This document shows, one piece after another, positions 8,458 to 16,795 of a DNA stretch of 50,466 nt. The stretch comes from Chloroflexota bacterium (GTDB lineage Bacteria; Chloroflexota; Anaerolineae; Promineifilales; Promineifilaceae), in NCBI GenBank assembly GCA_024275635.1, contig JAJRYT010000001.1, positions 1 to 50,466 of the forward strand. The letters are read 5' to 3'. Made by a program: the position numbers and the translations under genes. Position 1 is the stretch's first letter, and the number at the start of each line of letters is the position of its first letter. The notes under the pieces are model-generated. The model made no database searches. It was given only the letters and a program-made list of their open reading frames with translations, and had not been told where the DNA came from.

Positions 8458-9198
8458 TCATTCATCCACTGTGGAAGCGGCTTCCTCTTGTTCCTCTTCC
8501 TCATAAGATGGCGCCGGCGCTTCAGACAGGCCAAGTCTCCGCTTGCGTTCTTCTAATTGAAGATCAATCTCGGATTTGCCCAGAATGTCATCCATCTGGT
8601 TGTCCAGACTGTTGGCGTACATTTCGCTGTGGGCGCTGGCCTTGTCTAACCGGGAACGGATGGATTCGCTCAAACGGGCGATGTCGCCGTCCCCAATGCC
8701 AGTCAGGTCGTCCAAACTTTTGATGGCTTTGACGGTGATTTCTTTGGATTTGGCCAGACGCAGCAAGGATTCCATTTCCTTTTGTTCCTGGCGAATGGTT
8801 TTGAGTTTGGCTTGTAACTTGAGTCGGGCATTTAACAGCGACTCGTATTCTCGCTGCTGGCGAATCCATTGTTCGTGATACTGCTCCTGTAAGCGGCGCG
8901 TGCTGTTGAGTTCGGTTTGAGCGGCGCTGGCCAGGTCTGTTTTTCCCTGCATCAGTAAGGCGTCTATGTTCCGGTCAATTTTATCGGCCTTTTTCTTGTA
9001 TTCTTTGTATTTTCGTTCCAGGGTTTTGACTTCACCGCCCACTGTAGCGGCAGCGTCTTCTAATTGGTCCAGGTTTTTTTCAGCGTCACGGATATACTGC
9101 TTCATGACGGCAACCGAGTTTTTTTCCAGGGCTTTGTCTACCATTTCGTGTAGATTTGCCTGTATCAGGGTTTGGGTTTTTTCTAGCAATGATGCCAT
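8458..9198 (-). CDS. pspA: PspA/IM30 family membrane-stress protein
   Basis: PspA/IM30 (Vipp1) proteins are ESCRT-III-like coiled coils that coat and protect the cytoplasmic membrane. The 246-aa product begins with an amphipathic helix (MASLLEKTQTLIQANLHEMV). It continues with the family pattern KALEKNSVAVMKQYIRDAE and a long coiled coil (KTLERKYKEYKKKADKI, LLNARLKLQAKLKTIRQEQKE). The C-terminal end is acidic and proline-containing (SYEEEEQEEAAS). The start has AGGAG six to seven bases upstream. No PspF or LiaRS regulator is adjacent; the next gene upstream is a hybrid kinase. Confidence 0.9.
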   Translation of the reverse strand: MASLLEKTQTLIQANLHEMVDKALEKNSVAVMKQYIRDAEKNLDQLEDAAATVGGEVKTLERKYKEYKKKADKIDRNIDALLMQGKTDLASAAQTELNSTRRLQEQYHEQWIRQQREYESLLNARLKLQAKLKTIRQEQKEMESLLRLAKSKEITVKAIKSLDDLTGIGDGDIARLSESIRSRLDKASAHSEMYANSLDNQMDDILGKSEIDLQLEERKRRLGLSEAPAPSYEEEEQEEAASTVDE

Positions 9199-9304
9199 TT
9201 GGGTTCTCCTTTCTTATCAGGGATAGGCTTATGGGTCAGTACGACTGAGCAATTCAATTTGTTGTATAGGTCATTACTATTTTAGAGCAATGGATAGGGG
9301 GAGG

Positions 9305-9316
9305 CAATGATCATTG
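9305..9316. promoter_or_regulatory. palindrome CAATGATCATTG upstream of pspA
   Basis: Perfect 12-bp palindrome about 110 bases upstream of the pspA start. Its core AATGATCATT recurs at 12027-12036, just upstream of the kinase promoter. A shared operator is possible but rests on two occurrences only. Confidence 0.3.
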
Positions 9317-9336
9317 AGGTGATGTACGGTCAGGCG

Positions 9337-11670
9337 TCATGGGGCAGGCTCTGAAGGGGTGTATACAGGAAAGCTGAAGATGATATGCTGATGGGTGGTT
9401 TCTTTTTTGATTTGGAGACGGCCGTTATTCATGGCAATATAACTTTTGGCAATACGCACCGTTGGGGCATAGTTAGGATTATCTAAAAAACTCGAATCAT
9501 CATCATTCAAAAGCGAGAAGATTTTTGCCAAATTATCTCCCCGTAAATTTGAGGGTAGTCCAATAGAAAAGCCGATCTCATCGGCTTCTTGTGCTACTGA
9601 TAGGTAAATGTCCTGGTTCGTATCACCAGAACAAGCATGAATGCTAATTTCAAGCAGGCGGCGAATACCTTCCAACAGCGTTTTCTCGTCGCCGAAGATT
9701 GGCGGTAAATCGGCATTTACATTACATATCAGACGGATATTTGCTTCTTCAGCCAGGGATGTACAAGCCTGGCAACATTCATGGAGTAAAAAACCAGGGC
9801 GGTAGATTGGTTGTTCACGTAAGGAATAGGCTGTTGCTGCTTCGCCCGTCCTTAACTCGGCCAGGGAAATAAAATCTTCCACCAGGCGTGTTAAGCGAAC
9901 GCTCCCGTCACGGATGCCGCGTAATGATACTTTTAGTTCCGCATCATTTTGGATACCTGTCAGATCGGCGGCTAATGTTTCTGAGTATTCTTGAACGGCC
10001 GATAACGGCACGCGGAAATCGGGTGTAATTAAGTTGAGAATGCTGTGTTTTAGTGTATCCAGATTTTGGCTCATGACACCTTGTAATTGAAAATGGCGAT
10101 CAAGCTGGGCGGCGATCAACTGCACTAACTCATCGCTATCATAAGGTTTGGGGATGTACATCTCAGCGCCGCTTCGTAAACCGCGATGAATATCATGATG
10201 TTCTCCTTTAGCTGTGAGAAAGATGAATGGGATTTGGACCAGAGCAGGGTTTTGGCGGACATTATGAAGGAACTCGTATCCATCCATAATAGGCATCATA
10301 ATATCGGAAATAATTAAATCAGGTTTCTGTTCGCGTAATATGTCCAACCCTTGTTGTCCATTGGACGCAGTTAGCACACGATGATGATACAGACTGTCAG
10401 AAATTTCAAGCAATTCTTTTAACCCAACCAGGAGGCTTTGTTCATCTTCGACGACAAGAATTGTTGCATTTTTGTGGTTAGATAAGTTATCTTTGAGCGT
10501 GGTTTGTTCGGGATTTCCAGTGTAAATGGGGAGGATGACCGTAAATGTACTGCCGGTGTCTTCCTCGCTTTTTACTTGGATACGGCCGTTATGCAAATCA
10601 ACCAATCCTTTAGCAATCGCCAACCCCGTCCCGGCTCCTTGCTGTTCAAGCAAGGAGCGGTTGTATTGAAAAAAAGGCTCAAAAATTCGCGCTTCAATAC
10701 TTTGAGGAAACCCAGTTCCTTCATCCTGGAAGACAATATGCACCTCCTCATCCAGGACGTTTGTGGCGATATAGATTTGTTTATTTGCGTCCGGCCTGTG
10801 AAATGTAAACTTAATTGCATTGCTCAACAAGCGATTAAAGATGTCACGCAGACTCGCTTCATCTCCATAAACTGAAGGCAAGTTGGCAGCCGGCGCGAAA
10901 TGTATTTGGATATCTTGTTGGGGAAAACAACTCTTCTGCTCTTCGATAACTGCCTGAACTAACTGGTTGACCGTTGCCACAGGCCGGACACGCTCCTGAA
11001 ATTTCGATTGAAATTCACCACTTTGAAGTTCGATGACGAGGATGAAATCTTCGATCAATTTAGTTAATCGGATACAGCCGGCCTGGATACCGCGCAGATG
11101 TTCCTGAAAATCTTTATTATTGGGGAATTGAGTTAAGGTGTTGGCCAACATCTCATAATAGGCCGTGACATATGTTAGCGGTGTTCGAAATTCGTGGTTT
11201 AGAATTTGTAAGATGCCTTTTTTCAGACTGGCTACATGCTGCTGGTGGGTGTTTTGGCGTTGAAAGGATTTATCGAGCTGGCTTTTAATAAGCTCAAGAA
11301 GTTCATTGCTGGCAAATGGTTTAGTGATATAAAGATGTGCTCCCCGTAGCTGGCCTTCCAGTATTTCTTGTTTATTGCCTTTTGCTGTCAGAAAAACAAA
11401 GGGGATGTGGAGCCAATCTGGATTTTTTTGTACTTCGCATAAAAGTTGATATCCATCCAAGATAGGCATCATAATGTCGGAGACAATAAGATCGGGGGTA
11501 TGCTCAGACATTATGTCCAGAGCTTCCTGTCCATTGCCGGCGGTTAAAATTTCAAGGTCATAATCAATGCCAACTGTTTGGAGTAAACTGGGCATTTGAA
11601 AGAGATCATACATGCCATCTAACATGGATTGATCGTCTTCAACAAGTAGAATGAGAGCAGAACGGTTCAT
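9337..11670 (-). CDS. double response-regulator/histidine-kinase hybrid with a degenerate second kinase
   Basis: About 777 aa, built as two tandem copies of receiver plus kinase. The first receiver (residues about 3-133) has the acidic pair VEDD and phospho-aspartate SDIMMPILDG. The first kinase has the H-box LNHEFRTPLT near 157, the N-box LLSNAIKF, and an ATP lid with GAGTGLAIAKGL. The second receiver (about 400-525) is intact (VVEDEQS, SDIMMPIMDGYEF). Its H-box reads LITPDFRVPLS, so the phospho-acceptor histidine is missing, and the matching N-box reads LLEISIHAC without the asparagine. The second half therefore looks like a pseudokinase, perhaps a dimer or allosteric partner. No sensor or membrane segment is present. 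Start ATG 11670 is chosen; TTG 11685 is possible. Confidence 0.9.
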   Translation of the reverse strand: MNRSALILLVEDDQSMLDGMYDLFQMPSLLQTVGIDYDLEILTAGNGQEALDIMSEHTPDLIVSDIMMPILDGYQLLCEVQKNPDWLHIPFVFLTAKGNKQEILEGQLRGAHLYITKPFASNELLELIKSQLDKSFQRQNTHQQHVASLKKGILQILNHEFRTPLTYVTAYYEMLANTLTQFPNNKDFQEHLRGIQAGCIRLTKLIEDFILVIELQSGEFQSKFQERVRPVATVNQLVQAVIEEQKSCFPQQDIQIHFAPAANLPSVYGDEASLRDIFNRLLSNAIKFTFHRPDANKQIYIATNVLDEEVHIVFQDEGTGFPQSIEARIFEPFFQYNRSLLEQQGAGTGLAIAKGLVDLHNGRIQVKSEEDTGSTFTVILPIYTGNPEQTTLKDNLSNHKNATILVVEDEQSLLVGLKELLEISDSLYHHRVLTASNGQQGLDILREQKPDLIISDIMMPIMDGYEFLHNVRQNPALVQIPFIFLTAKGEHHDIHRGLRSGAEMYIPKPYDSDELVQLIAAQLDRHFQLQGVMSQNLDTLKHSILNLITPDFRVPLSAVQEYSETLAADLTGIQNDAELKVSLRGIRDGSVRLTRLVEDFISLAELRTGEAATAYSLREQPIYRPGFLLHECCQACTSLAEEANIRLICNVNADLPPIFGDEKTLLEGIRRLLEISIHACSGDTNQDIYLSVAQEADEIGFSIGLPSNLRGDNLAKIFSLLNDDDSSFLDNPNYAPTVRIAKSYIAMNNGRLQIKKETTHQHIIFSFPVYTPSEPAP

Positions 11671-11700
11671 GATGCCATTTACCAATAACTTTATAGTAAT

Positions 11701-11980
11701 TACCCTCCCGGCGGTTAGCCTGACGAAACCTACTAACCATTTGTGAATCTCCGGGAGGATGCCTTAACGTTCGGAGATAACTTCCTGGTTTTCGTAAACC
11801 GTATTCCGTAAACCGTGTTCCGTATTCTGCGTTCCGTCACGATACGAATAATGGATCACGGAGTACGGATAATGGGTAACGGATGACCGAAGCGCTAAGT
11901 TAATTACGAACGTCGCCTTAACACACAATCCTGGAGGGTTCAGCGCTCACGCCGGATGCCGTCATGATCCTCCCGGAGGC
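11701..11980 (-). promoter_or_regulatory. structured 5' leader of the kinase gene, split by a palindromic element
   Basis: On the minus strand this is the untranslated leader. The segment at 11749-11760 can pair perfectly over 12 bp with 11967-11978 (ATCCTCCCGGAG and its complement). It can alternatively pair over 7 bp with 11705-11711 (CTCCCGG/CCGGGAG). Mutually exclusive pairings resemble an attenuator or riboswitch. About 50 bases of the downstream part (minus-strand GGCATCCTCCC, TTCAC, GCTAACC) recur in the leader at 22165-22247. The element at 11769-11914 has inserted between the pairing partners. I do not recognise the RNA class. Confidence 0.5.
11769..11914. mobile_element. palindromic miniature element with 8-bp target duplication
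   Basis: Flanked by direct copies of GCCTTAAC at 11761-11768 and 11915-11922. The ends are inverted: GTTCGGAGATAACTT on the left and, on the other strand, GACGTTCGTAATTAACTT. The core is a heptameric palindrome of CCGTATT/CCGTGTT units and their complements, as at 139-270. It codes for nothing, so it would need a transposase supplied from elsewhere. The ends resemble those at 37705-37827. Confidence 0.75.
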
Positions 11981-12012
11981 TCCCCTGATTATTGAGACGT
12001 TACCTTTGAATC

Positions 12013-12036
12013 ATTATAGCATAAGGAATGATCATT
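12013..12036 (-). promoter_or_regulatory. predicted extended -10 promoter of the kinase gene, with adjacent palindrome
   Basis: The minus strand carries TGCTATAAT, a consensus extended -10, at 12013-12021. No good -35 is seen. The palindrome AATGATCATT at 12027-12036 lies in the spacer/-35 area and could be an operator. Transcription would start near 12006, giving a leader of about 335 nt including the inserted element. Confidence 0.45.
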
Positions 12037-12215
12037 ATGCGTAGGTGATTGTTACTGTTTTTAGTTTTCTCTACCGACCCAAGGAAGGCTCAGATATACC
12101 AATACTAGATATGATTGAGTGATAAACGGGGATTGTCCAAACAGCAACCAGCAACTTTTTGAGTGGCTGGTTATCAGACGGCCGTTAACTATTATAACGA
12201 ATAACGACTCGAATA

Positions 12216-12785
12216 TTATGGGTTGCGTAAACGCCGAGCGGCAAACAACACGGCAATAAGAACAAGAGCGGCAACTAATGCTCCCCACGTTTCAATCCCT
12301 GTTTGTGGCAGTGAATCGCCACCGCCGCCAGTGGATCCGCCCAGGGCCGCGATAGGCGTTGGGGTATTATCCCCAGACGTTTCACCAGAAGCTAAGACAG
12401 TGCCAGAGAGGTCGGGCGTGGTTGTCAGTTCTTCTTCAGCTTGCTGCACAACGGGCGTCATTGTAGGTTGGGGTGTGCTTGAGGGTCGGGGCGTGTTTGT
12501 TGCCGGCGCTACCGGGGTGTTTGTGGGGCGGGCGGCCTCAGTTTCCATGGCCGCAACCGTTTGTGTCACTGCCTCGTTGGTGGCAGCCACCAGCGCATTT
12601 TGTGTTTCAATAGCCGCAACGGCATCCCTATTGTCATTAGCCCCGCTGTTGCGCCTGAGCAGCAATGTTGCCGAACAAATCATAGCTAGAACCAAAATCG
12701 TCAGCAAAATGCCTACAGCAATGAGAAATGGACGACGATTGGTTGTGTCGGCGCTTTCTTCCTCAAGGATGAAATCTTCAGTCAT
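12216..12785 (-). CDS. LPXTG-type surface protein of unknown function
   Basis: About 189 aa. A short acidic N-terminus is followed by a membrane segment at about residues 21-44 (FLIAVGILLTILVLAMI). A Thr/Pro/Ala-rich low-complexity stalk comes next (PTNTPVAPATNTPRPSSTP). It ends with a sortase-type sorting signal: LPQTG, a hydrophobic stretch (ALVAALVLIAVLFAA) and the basic tail RRLRNP. Start ATG 12785 is chosen because GGAGGA sits six bases upstream; the frame is open to 12809. An uncleaved N-terminal anchor plus an LPXTG tail is unusual. No sortase is in this window. It is the last gene of the minus-strand cluster that starts near 22.2 kb. Confidence 0.75.
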   Translation of the reverse strand: MTEDFILEEESADTTNRRPFLIAVGILLTILVLAMICSATLLLRRNSGANDNRDAVAAIETQNALVAATNEAVTQTVAAMETEAARPTNTPVAPATNTPRPSSTPQPTMTPVVQQAEEELTTTPDLSGTVLASGETSGDNTPTPIAALGGSTGGGGDSLPQTGIETWGALVAALVLIAVLFAARRLRNP

Positions 12786-12827
12786 GCTTTCCTCCGTAAT
12801 ACCTCGCAAGTTGGAATGGTTACAAAA

Positions 12828-13886
12828 TCAGACAATGGCATCCAGGTTAGCGACAGGTACAAATATAACATGCCCATCTGGTAATTGAACATCGGCCCCA
12901 TAAGCCCTGGCGCCGACGGGGGTCATGCGGGTACGATTGTGCAGATGAACGACAACGCCGACCTGGTTATTGAAGGGGGGGCGTAAAATCCGCACTGTTT
13001 GTCCGGGTGCGAGTGGTTGTCCTACCTGCGGTAAGGTTTCTCCTGGTACAGCTTCCAATGGAATAATTATTTCTGGCCGGCGACCCGGCATATCCGGCGG
13101 GCTGCAAAACAGGGCAATATCACGCGCCTCTGACTGCTGCAATAGTTGGAAAATGGGTTCGGTCATACCCTGGTCGCCTATGCCATCGGTAACGAATATA
13201 GGATAATTGACGGATCTCGCTGCGGGCAGCAGGTCAGCGGTGATGCTGCCGGTAATCAAGCCGCTAATTTGGGCGTGGTTGGCCTGTTCTAATATGTCGG
13301 CCTGGTTAATTTTGCCAGTTATCAGAATGCGATTGGATATGTCGCCTTCTAATTGTTGATGACTGAAAGGGGTAACGGCCGTATCCGCAGCTACATGAAT
13401 CGTCCCAAATCCTTCCTTGCCCGAATCCCAAATGGCCTGAATACGCGAGCCGTTAATTTCCAGAATAACGCCGCGATCCGCAATCCGGTTGACGACCCGG
13501 CTGCGTGCCAGCGCCCGCAGGGCCACAAATCCGGATACTTGTTGAAACACAAGACGGCCGTGTACCACATCATACAGCGTCCCATCAACCGGCGAAACAA
13601 ACTCCTTGCGACCCACCCCCCGTTTTCTTACCAGGGGCGTTCCCTTCTCAACAACATCCCCCTTGTTTATTAAAAGATATTTCGCTAGATCTTCCGGCGA
13701 AATACGCATCAGTTTACATACCGGCACAACCTGAAAATTTAATTTCATGGGTGTGCGGGCCACTACTTGTACAGGTGACATCACCTGACCGATCTTGGCT
13801 AACACTTCACCCTTGCCGGGCAGTAAACGTTCCTGCCGGATGCGCGTTAAAGGCGAAACAATTGTTGAGTGTGTTAATAAATCCAT
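12828..13886 (-). CDS. conserved protein of unknown function, cluster partner of the MutL-like gene
   Basis: 352 aa, soluble, with no signal peptide. Residues about 75-115 (VVEKGTPLVRKRGV, FVSPVDGTLYDVVHGRL) resemble a lipoyl/biotinyl-like or barrel-sandwich fold but lack the modified lysine motif. The C-terminal quarter (GQTVRILRPPFNNQVGVVVHLH, VQLPDGHVIFVPVANLD) looks like a KOW/SH3-like barrel. The middle contains GLITGSITADLLPAA and FVTDGIGDQGM. It starts about 20 bases after the MutL-like gene, so co-expression is likely. Function is not known to me. Confidence 0.75.
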   Translation of the reverse strand: MDLLTHSTIVSPLTRIRQERLLPGKGEVLAKIGQVMSPVQVVARTPMKLNFQVVPVCKLMRISPEDLAKYLLINKGDVVEKGTPLVRKRGVGRKEFVSPVDGTLYDVVHGRLVFQQVSGFVALRALARSRVVNRIADRGVILEINGSRIQAIWDSGKEGFGTIHVAADTAVTPFSHQQLEGDISNRILITGKINQADILEQANHAQISGLITGSITADLLPAARSVNYPIFVTDGIGDQGMTEPIFQLLQQSEARDIALFCSPPDMPGRRPEIIIPLEAVPGETLPQVGQPLAPGQTVRILRPPFNNQVGVVVHLHNRTRMTPVGARAYGADVQLPDGHVIFVPVANLDAIV

Positions 13887-13908
13887 CAATCAAATAGCCA
13901 TCAAATAG

Positions 13909-15693
13909 CTAACCGCCAACATCCCAAAGCCACTGACGTAATAACGTTTGCCGGTCATTATCATCGGCTGGCAAATCTAGAGGACGGCCGCGTGCATCTA
14001 TTACCAATCCAACCACACCCCCGCGAATAGTAATCGTTTGCTCTACCCCAGGCCCAAACCCAACATCAAAACGGCGCGCCGGTTTCAGGACCACTTTTGC
14101 CGATTGTCCTGGAAGCAACGGGAGTGTTTCAATTGTACCGTATTCTACCTCAACCTCCAGTCGCTGCGCTTCCTCGGCTTCCAACACAATATTGAGCGCC
14201 TTTTGTCCGGGTTGTCCCTTGCCAGTGGGGGCCACAACCCACCCCAGATTGGCCAACGCGCCGCCTTCCAGCGCTTGCACAGCGGCTAACGGTTCATGAG
14301 CGGCAAGCGCTCCCAGCGCCGGTAAGACGCCATACGTGTCTATAGCTACTGAAAAAATACCTGTTGGCTGCAGCATATCCAACAAAATAAGCAGGGTCTG
14401 ACTAGGTCTGGAGACCCCAGTCAGTGTGCTACCTCGTGCCAGCAGCAGACGCAGCGGGGCGGCCTGAGCTGATTTGCTACCCTGCCAATTAGCGCGCGCT
14501 TCCTCCGTCACACAACGCAAAATTTCACGAGCAATTGCTTGTTCCAGGTGTAATTCCGCCTCGGTTGAGGGGATGGTTTGTGGGTGCAGCGCCTTGTTCA
14601 AAATAAAGTTATGGGTCTCGGCTTCACTTATCGCTGAGGGCAGCCAGCGCGTTATATCAGATGTTTGCACCTTGTTTAATAAATTGGCAATCGGCCGCCC
14701 CATCCCCAAATCGCTTTGAACCCACAACCGACGCTTTTTGTCGGGGATGGCGTCTACCAAGGTTGTCTGGTCGCTGCCTAAATCAACAGCCAACACGCGC
14801 CCTTTCTGTAAAGAGGCGAAATAGCCGACGATTTTGGCTAATGCTTGAGCTGTTGGCTGCAGCGAGGAAGCGCTCCATGTACTCAGGTCATGAATGCCCG
14901 GCAGCGATTTTATTTTATTGGTTTCGTATAATTCATTGATGAGTCTGGAGGCATCACCCAGATGTTCGGAAGCGAGCGTTGGGCGTACATTATCGGCCAC
15001 ATGCAGGTGGATGTTTTCACCTAAAATTGTACGAATTCGCTCCCGCAAATCTTTGTTCCCGGCATATAAAATATGCGGAGATTTGATTTCGCTGGCCGCT
15101 AACGCGCCAATCTTGATGGTTTCTATCAAGTTCAGTAAATGCTCTTCAGCCCCGCCATCAGTACCTCCGGCCACGAAAATTAAATCCGGTTGGTGATGGA
15201 CGATGCTTGTTATTTGCTCGCTTTCACTGCGTGCATCGGCCAGACTAAATGCGTCTAATTCGCGGGTATAGCTGTTCTTAAGCACACAGCGGGCGCTGGC
15301 CAGACTCACTTTATCAAATAAACCGGCTAATATGGTATTGAGTGGAGGCGCGACGCTGATAACGGCCGCGAAGCAGTCAATACCCGTTCCGCTGGCTCTA
15401 GCCGGCCGGATGAGATCGCCGCGTGGATTTAGCAGGGTGCGGCCAGTGATATCTGAGATTTGTTGAATGGCCTGGCGAACAGCCAGGTGGATATTGGCCC
15501 AGGGGTCGGCGGCAGTGGTAGGAACTGTTGCCCGTATGATGAGGCGATAGGAACCGGCTGCTTCGTCGAATAAGGCTACTGTTGTATTGGTATGGCCGCA
15601 GTCGGCAACGAGAAAGGATTTAGGCGGGGCGTCAGGTGCGGTTTTAACTGTTGTTTCGACTGTCGCTTCAGTCATTGTGTTGTCGGCGCTCAT
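13909..15693 (-). CDS. MutL-like ASKHA ATPase (glutamate mutase L family)
   Basis: About 594 aa. The N-terminus FLVADCGHTNTTVALFD is the phosphate-1 loop of an actin/Hsp70-type ATPase, and VLAVDLGSDQTTLVDA near residue 325 is the second phosphate loop. LIFVAGGTDGGAEEHLLNL near 190 is typical of the GlmL/MutL family. In clostridia that family is encoded beside B12-dependent glutamate mutase. No mutase subunit is encoded near this gene, so its client is probably different. The C-terminal domain (VEVEYGTIETLPLLPGQSA, TIRGGVVGLVIDARGRPLDL) is beta-rich. The start ATG 15693 overlaps the upstream stop (ATGA), so translation is coupled to the membrane protein. Confidence 0.85.
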   Translation of the reverse strand: MSADNTMTEATVETTVKTAPDAPPKSFLVADCGHTNTTVALFDEAAGSYRLIIRATVPTTAADPWANIHLAVRQAIQQISDITGRTLLNPRGDLIRPARASGTGIDCFAAVISVAPPLNTILAGLFDKVSLASARCVLKNSYTRELDAFSLADARSESEQITSIVHHQPDLIFVAGGTDGGAEEHLLNLIETIKIGALAASEIKSPHILYAGNKDLRERIRTILGENIHLHVADNVRPTLASEHLGDASRLINELYETNKIKSLPGIHDLSTWSASSLQPTAQALAKIVGYFASLQKGRVLAVDLGSDQTTLVDAIPDKKRRLWVQSDLGMGRPIANLLNKVQTSDITRWLPSAISEAETHNFILNKALHPQTIPSTEAELHLEQAIAREILRCVTEEARANWQGSKSAQAAPLRLLLARGSTLTGVSRPSQTLLILLDMLQPTGIFSVAIDTYGVLPALGALAAHEPLAAVQALEGGALANLGWVVAPTGKGQPGQKALNIVLEAEEAQRLEVEVEYGTIETLPLLPGQSAKVVLKPARRFDVGFGPGVEQTITIRGGVVGLVIDARGRPLDLPADDNDRQTLLRQWLWDVGG

Positions 15694-16325
15694 GATAGTT
15701 GTTGGAGGAATTGGTTTAAGTAGTAACTGAGGCGGCTGCCAAGCAGAATCAAGCCGGTGTTGAGCAGGGCGGCGAACAGCGCCCCGAATGTGATCATGAG
15801 GACAGCCCGACCTATTTGAGTGATGCCTTGCTGCCAAGTTGATAGCTGCCACTGTCCATTTTTTATCTGACCGGAAAATTGGAAGGAAAGCAAAGTCATT
15901 ATAGTTAAGATGGCGATCAGCAATCCTTGAAAGGGAGAAACATTGAAGCCGGGAACGGCCGTTATCTGCGGCCAGAGTGTACCGGTAAAAGCGCCCAACA
16001 AAGCGGTGGCTGCGCCCACACCTAGTAACATGGCCACCGTGTTATTCCCCAGCCATGCCAGCGAGGGGAGGCGCTTTAACAGCAGGAGCAGCGCCAGAAA
16101 AACAGGCACACCCCACATCAAACTGGTGCGATCCGTCGGATTTTGCCGGATTTGCTCGGCAACAGGCACGATAATTTGTTGGATGACGACCACGGCCGTG
16201 TAGGCCGCGCTGACACCCACCAAGATGTGGACGGCCAACCGGTAAAGTGGATTATCGCCGACAACGTAGCTGTAAATAAACAGCGTCAGGATTAGGCCAA
16301 TTAATAAGCCAACAAGGTCGCTCAT
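15690..16325 (-). CDS. multi-pass membrane protein of unknown function
   Basis: About 211 aa with six or so hydrophobic segments (LVGLLIGLILTLFIYSYVV at the N-terminus, VPVFLALLLLL, LLIAILTIMTLLSF, AVLMITFGALFAALLNTGL). Start ATG 16325 is chosen; the frame is open to 16397, but the extension is polar and partly repeat-derived. Its stop overlaps the MutL-like start by four bases, which ties the two proteins together. No family is recognised. It may be the membrane anchor on which the ATPase acts. Confidence 0.75.
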   Translation of the reverse strand: MSDLVGLLIGLILTLFIYSYVVGDNPLYRLAVHILVGVSAAYTAVVVIQQIIVPVAEQIRQNPTDRTSLMWGVPVFLALLLLLKRLPSLAWLGNNTVAMLLGVGAATALLGAFTGTLWPQITAVPGFNVSPFQGLLIAILTIMTLLSFQFSGQIKNGQWQLSTWQQGITQIGRAVLMITFGALFAALLNTGLILLGSRLSYYLNQFLQQLS

Positions 16326-16392
16326 TCGGGACTCGTTTTCCTCGCTTAGTACTTTTTCAATGAAATTCTTGTTTTGTGTACAAGAATTCTTT

Positions 16393-16451
16393 GACACGAA
16401 TTACACGAATTGGGACGGTTTTAATTCGTGCCGTTCGTGAAATTCGTGTCG
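16393..16451. repeat. core hairpin of the CACGAATT palindromic family
   Basis: ACACGAATTACACGAATT on the left is complementary, with mismatches, to AATTCGTG...GAAATTCGTGT on the right. The same 9-mer-based hairpin forms the centre of the elements at 29582-29703 and 34728-34859, but here their terminal sequences are missing. It may be a solo or decayed copy. Confidence 0.65.
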
Positions 16452-16543
16452 AAATCTTCTCTGGTTTGTCCTTGCCCGTTTTTAAGATATAGCGTTATTG
16501 GTTATTAAGGCGTGGTTCATTTTTGACAGAATCATCTTTACAA

Positions 16544-16572
16544 TTAGATGTGGATTGGAAATCCACATCTAA
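16544..16572. repeat. 13-bp perfect hairpin
   Basis: TTAGATGTGGATT and its complement AATCCACATCTAA enclose GGA. It lies in the 470-bp gap (16326-16795) downstream of the 1203-aa protein gene. Together with the two hairpins that follow it makes this gap strongly structured, but I see no protein-coding gene here. Confidence 0.55.
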
Positions 16573-16618
16573 TACAAAAAGTGCGTTGAAACGTGCTAAA
16601 GACCCGGTTTGAGCGCAT

Positions 16619-16645
16619 TTCAACCCGTTTTCAACGGGTTTTTTT
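16619..16645 (+). terminator. intrinsic-terminator-like hairpin with T-run
   Basis: AACCCGTT (16622-16629), loop TTC, AACGGGTT (16633-16640), then a run of Ts to 16645. In sequence this is a good rho-independent terminator on the plus strand, yet no plus-strand gene precedes it. It may end an unseen small RNA. Another hairpin, GTGCATT/AATGCAC, follows at 16655-16671. Confidence 0.5.
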
Positions 16646-16795
16646 GTCTCAGCCGTGCATTTGCAATGCACAGCGATGGCCGAATGCAAAGCCGATTTGT
16701 AAAGATGCAAAACCGAGTTTTGAACCATGCCGTTATTAATTACTCAAGCAATAACTCAAGCAATAACCAATAACAGGTTCTATTGCATAAGTTAA

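Noticed and set aside
16495-16728. 77-aa minus-strand ORF between two cluster genes
   Set aside because: It is composed of the hairpins and terminator-like sequence of that gap, has no recognisable domain and no ribosome-binding site.
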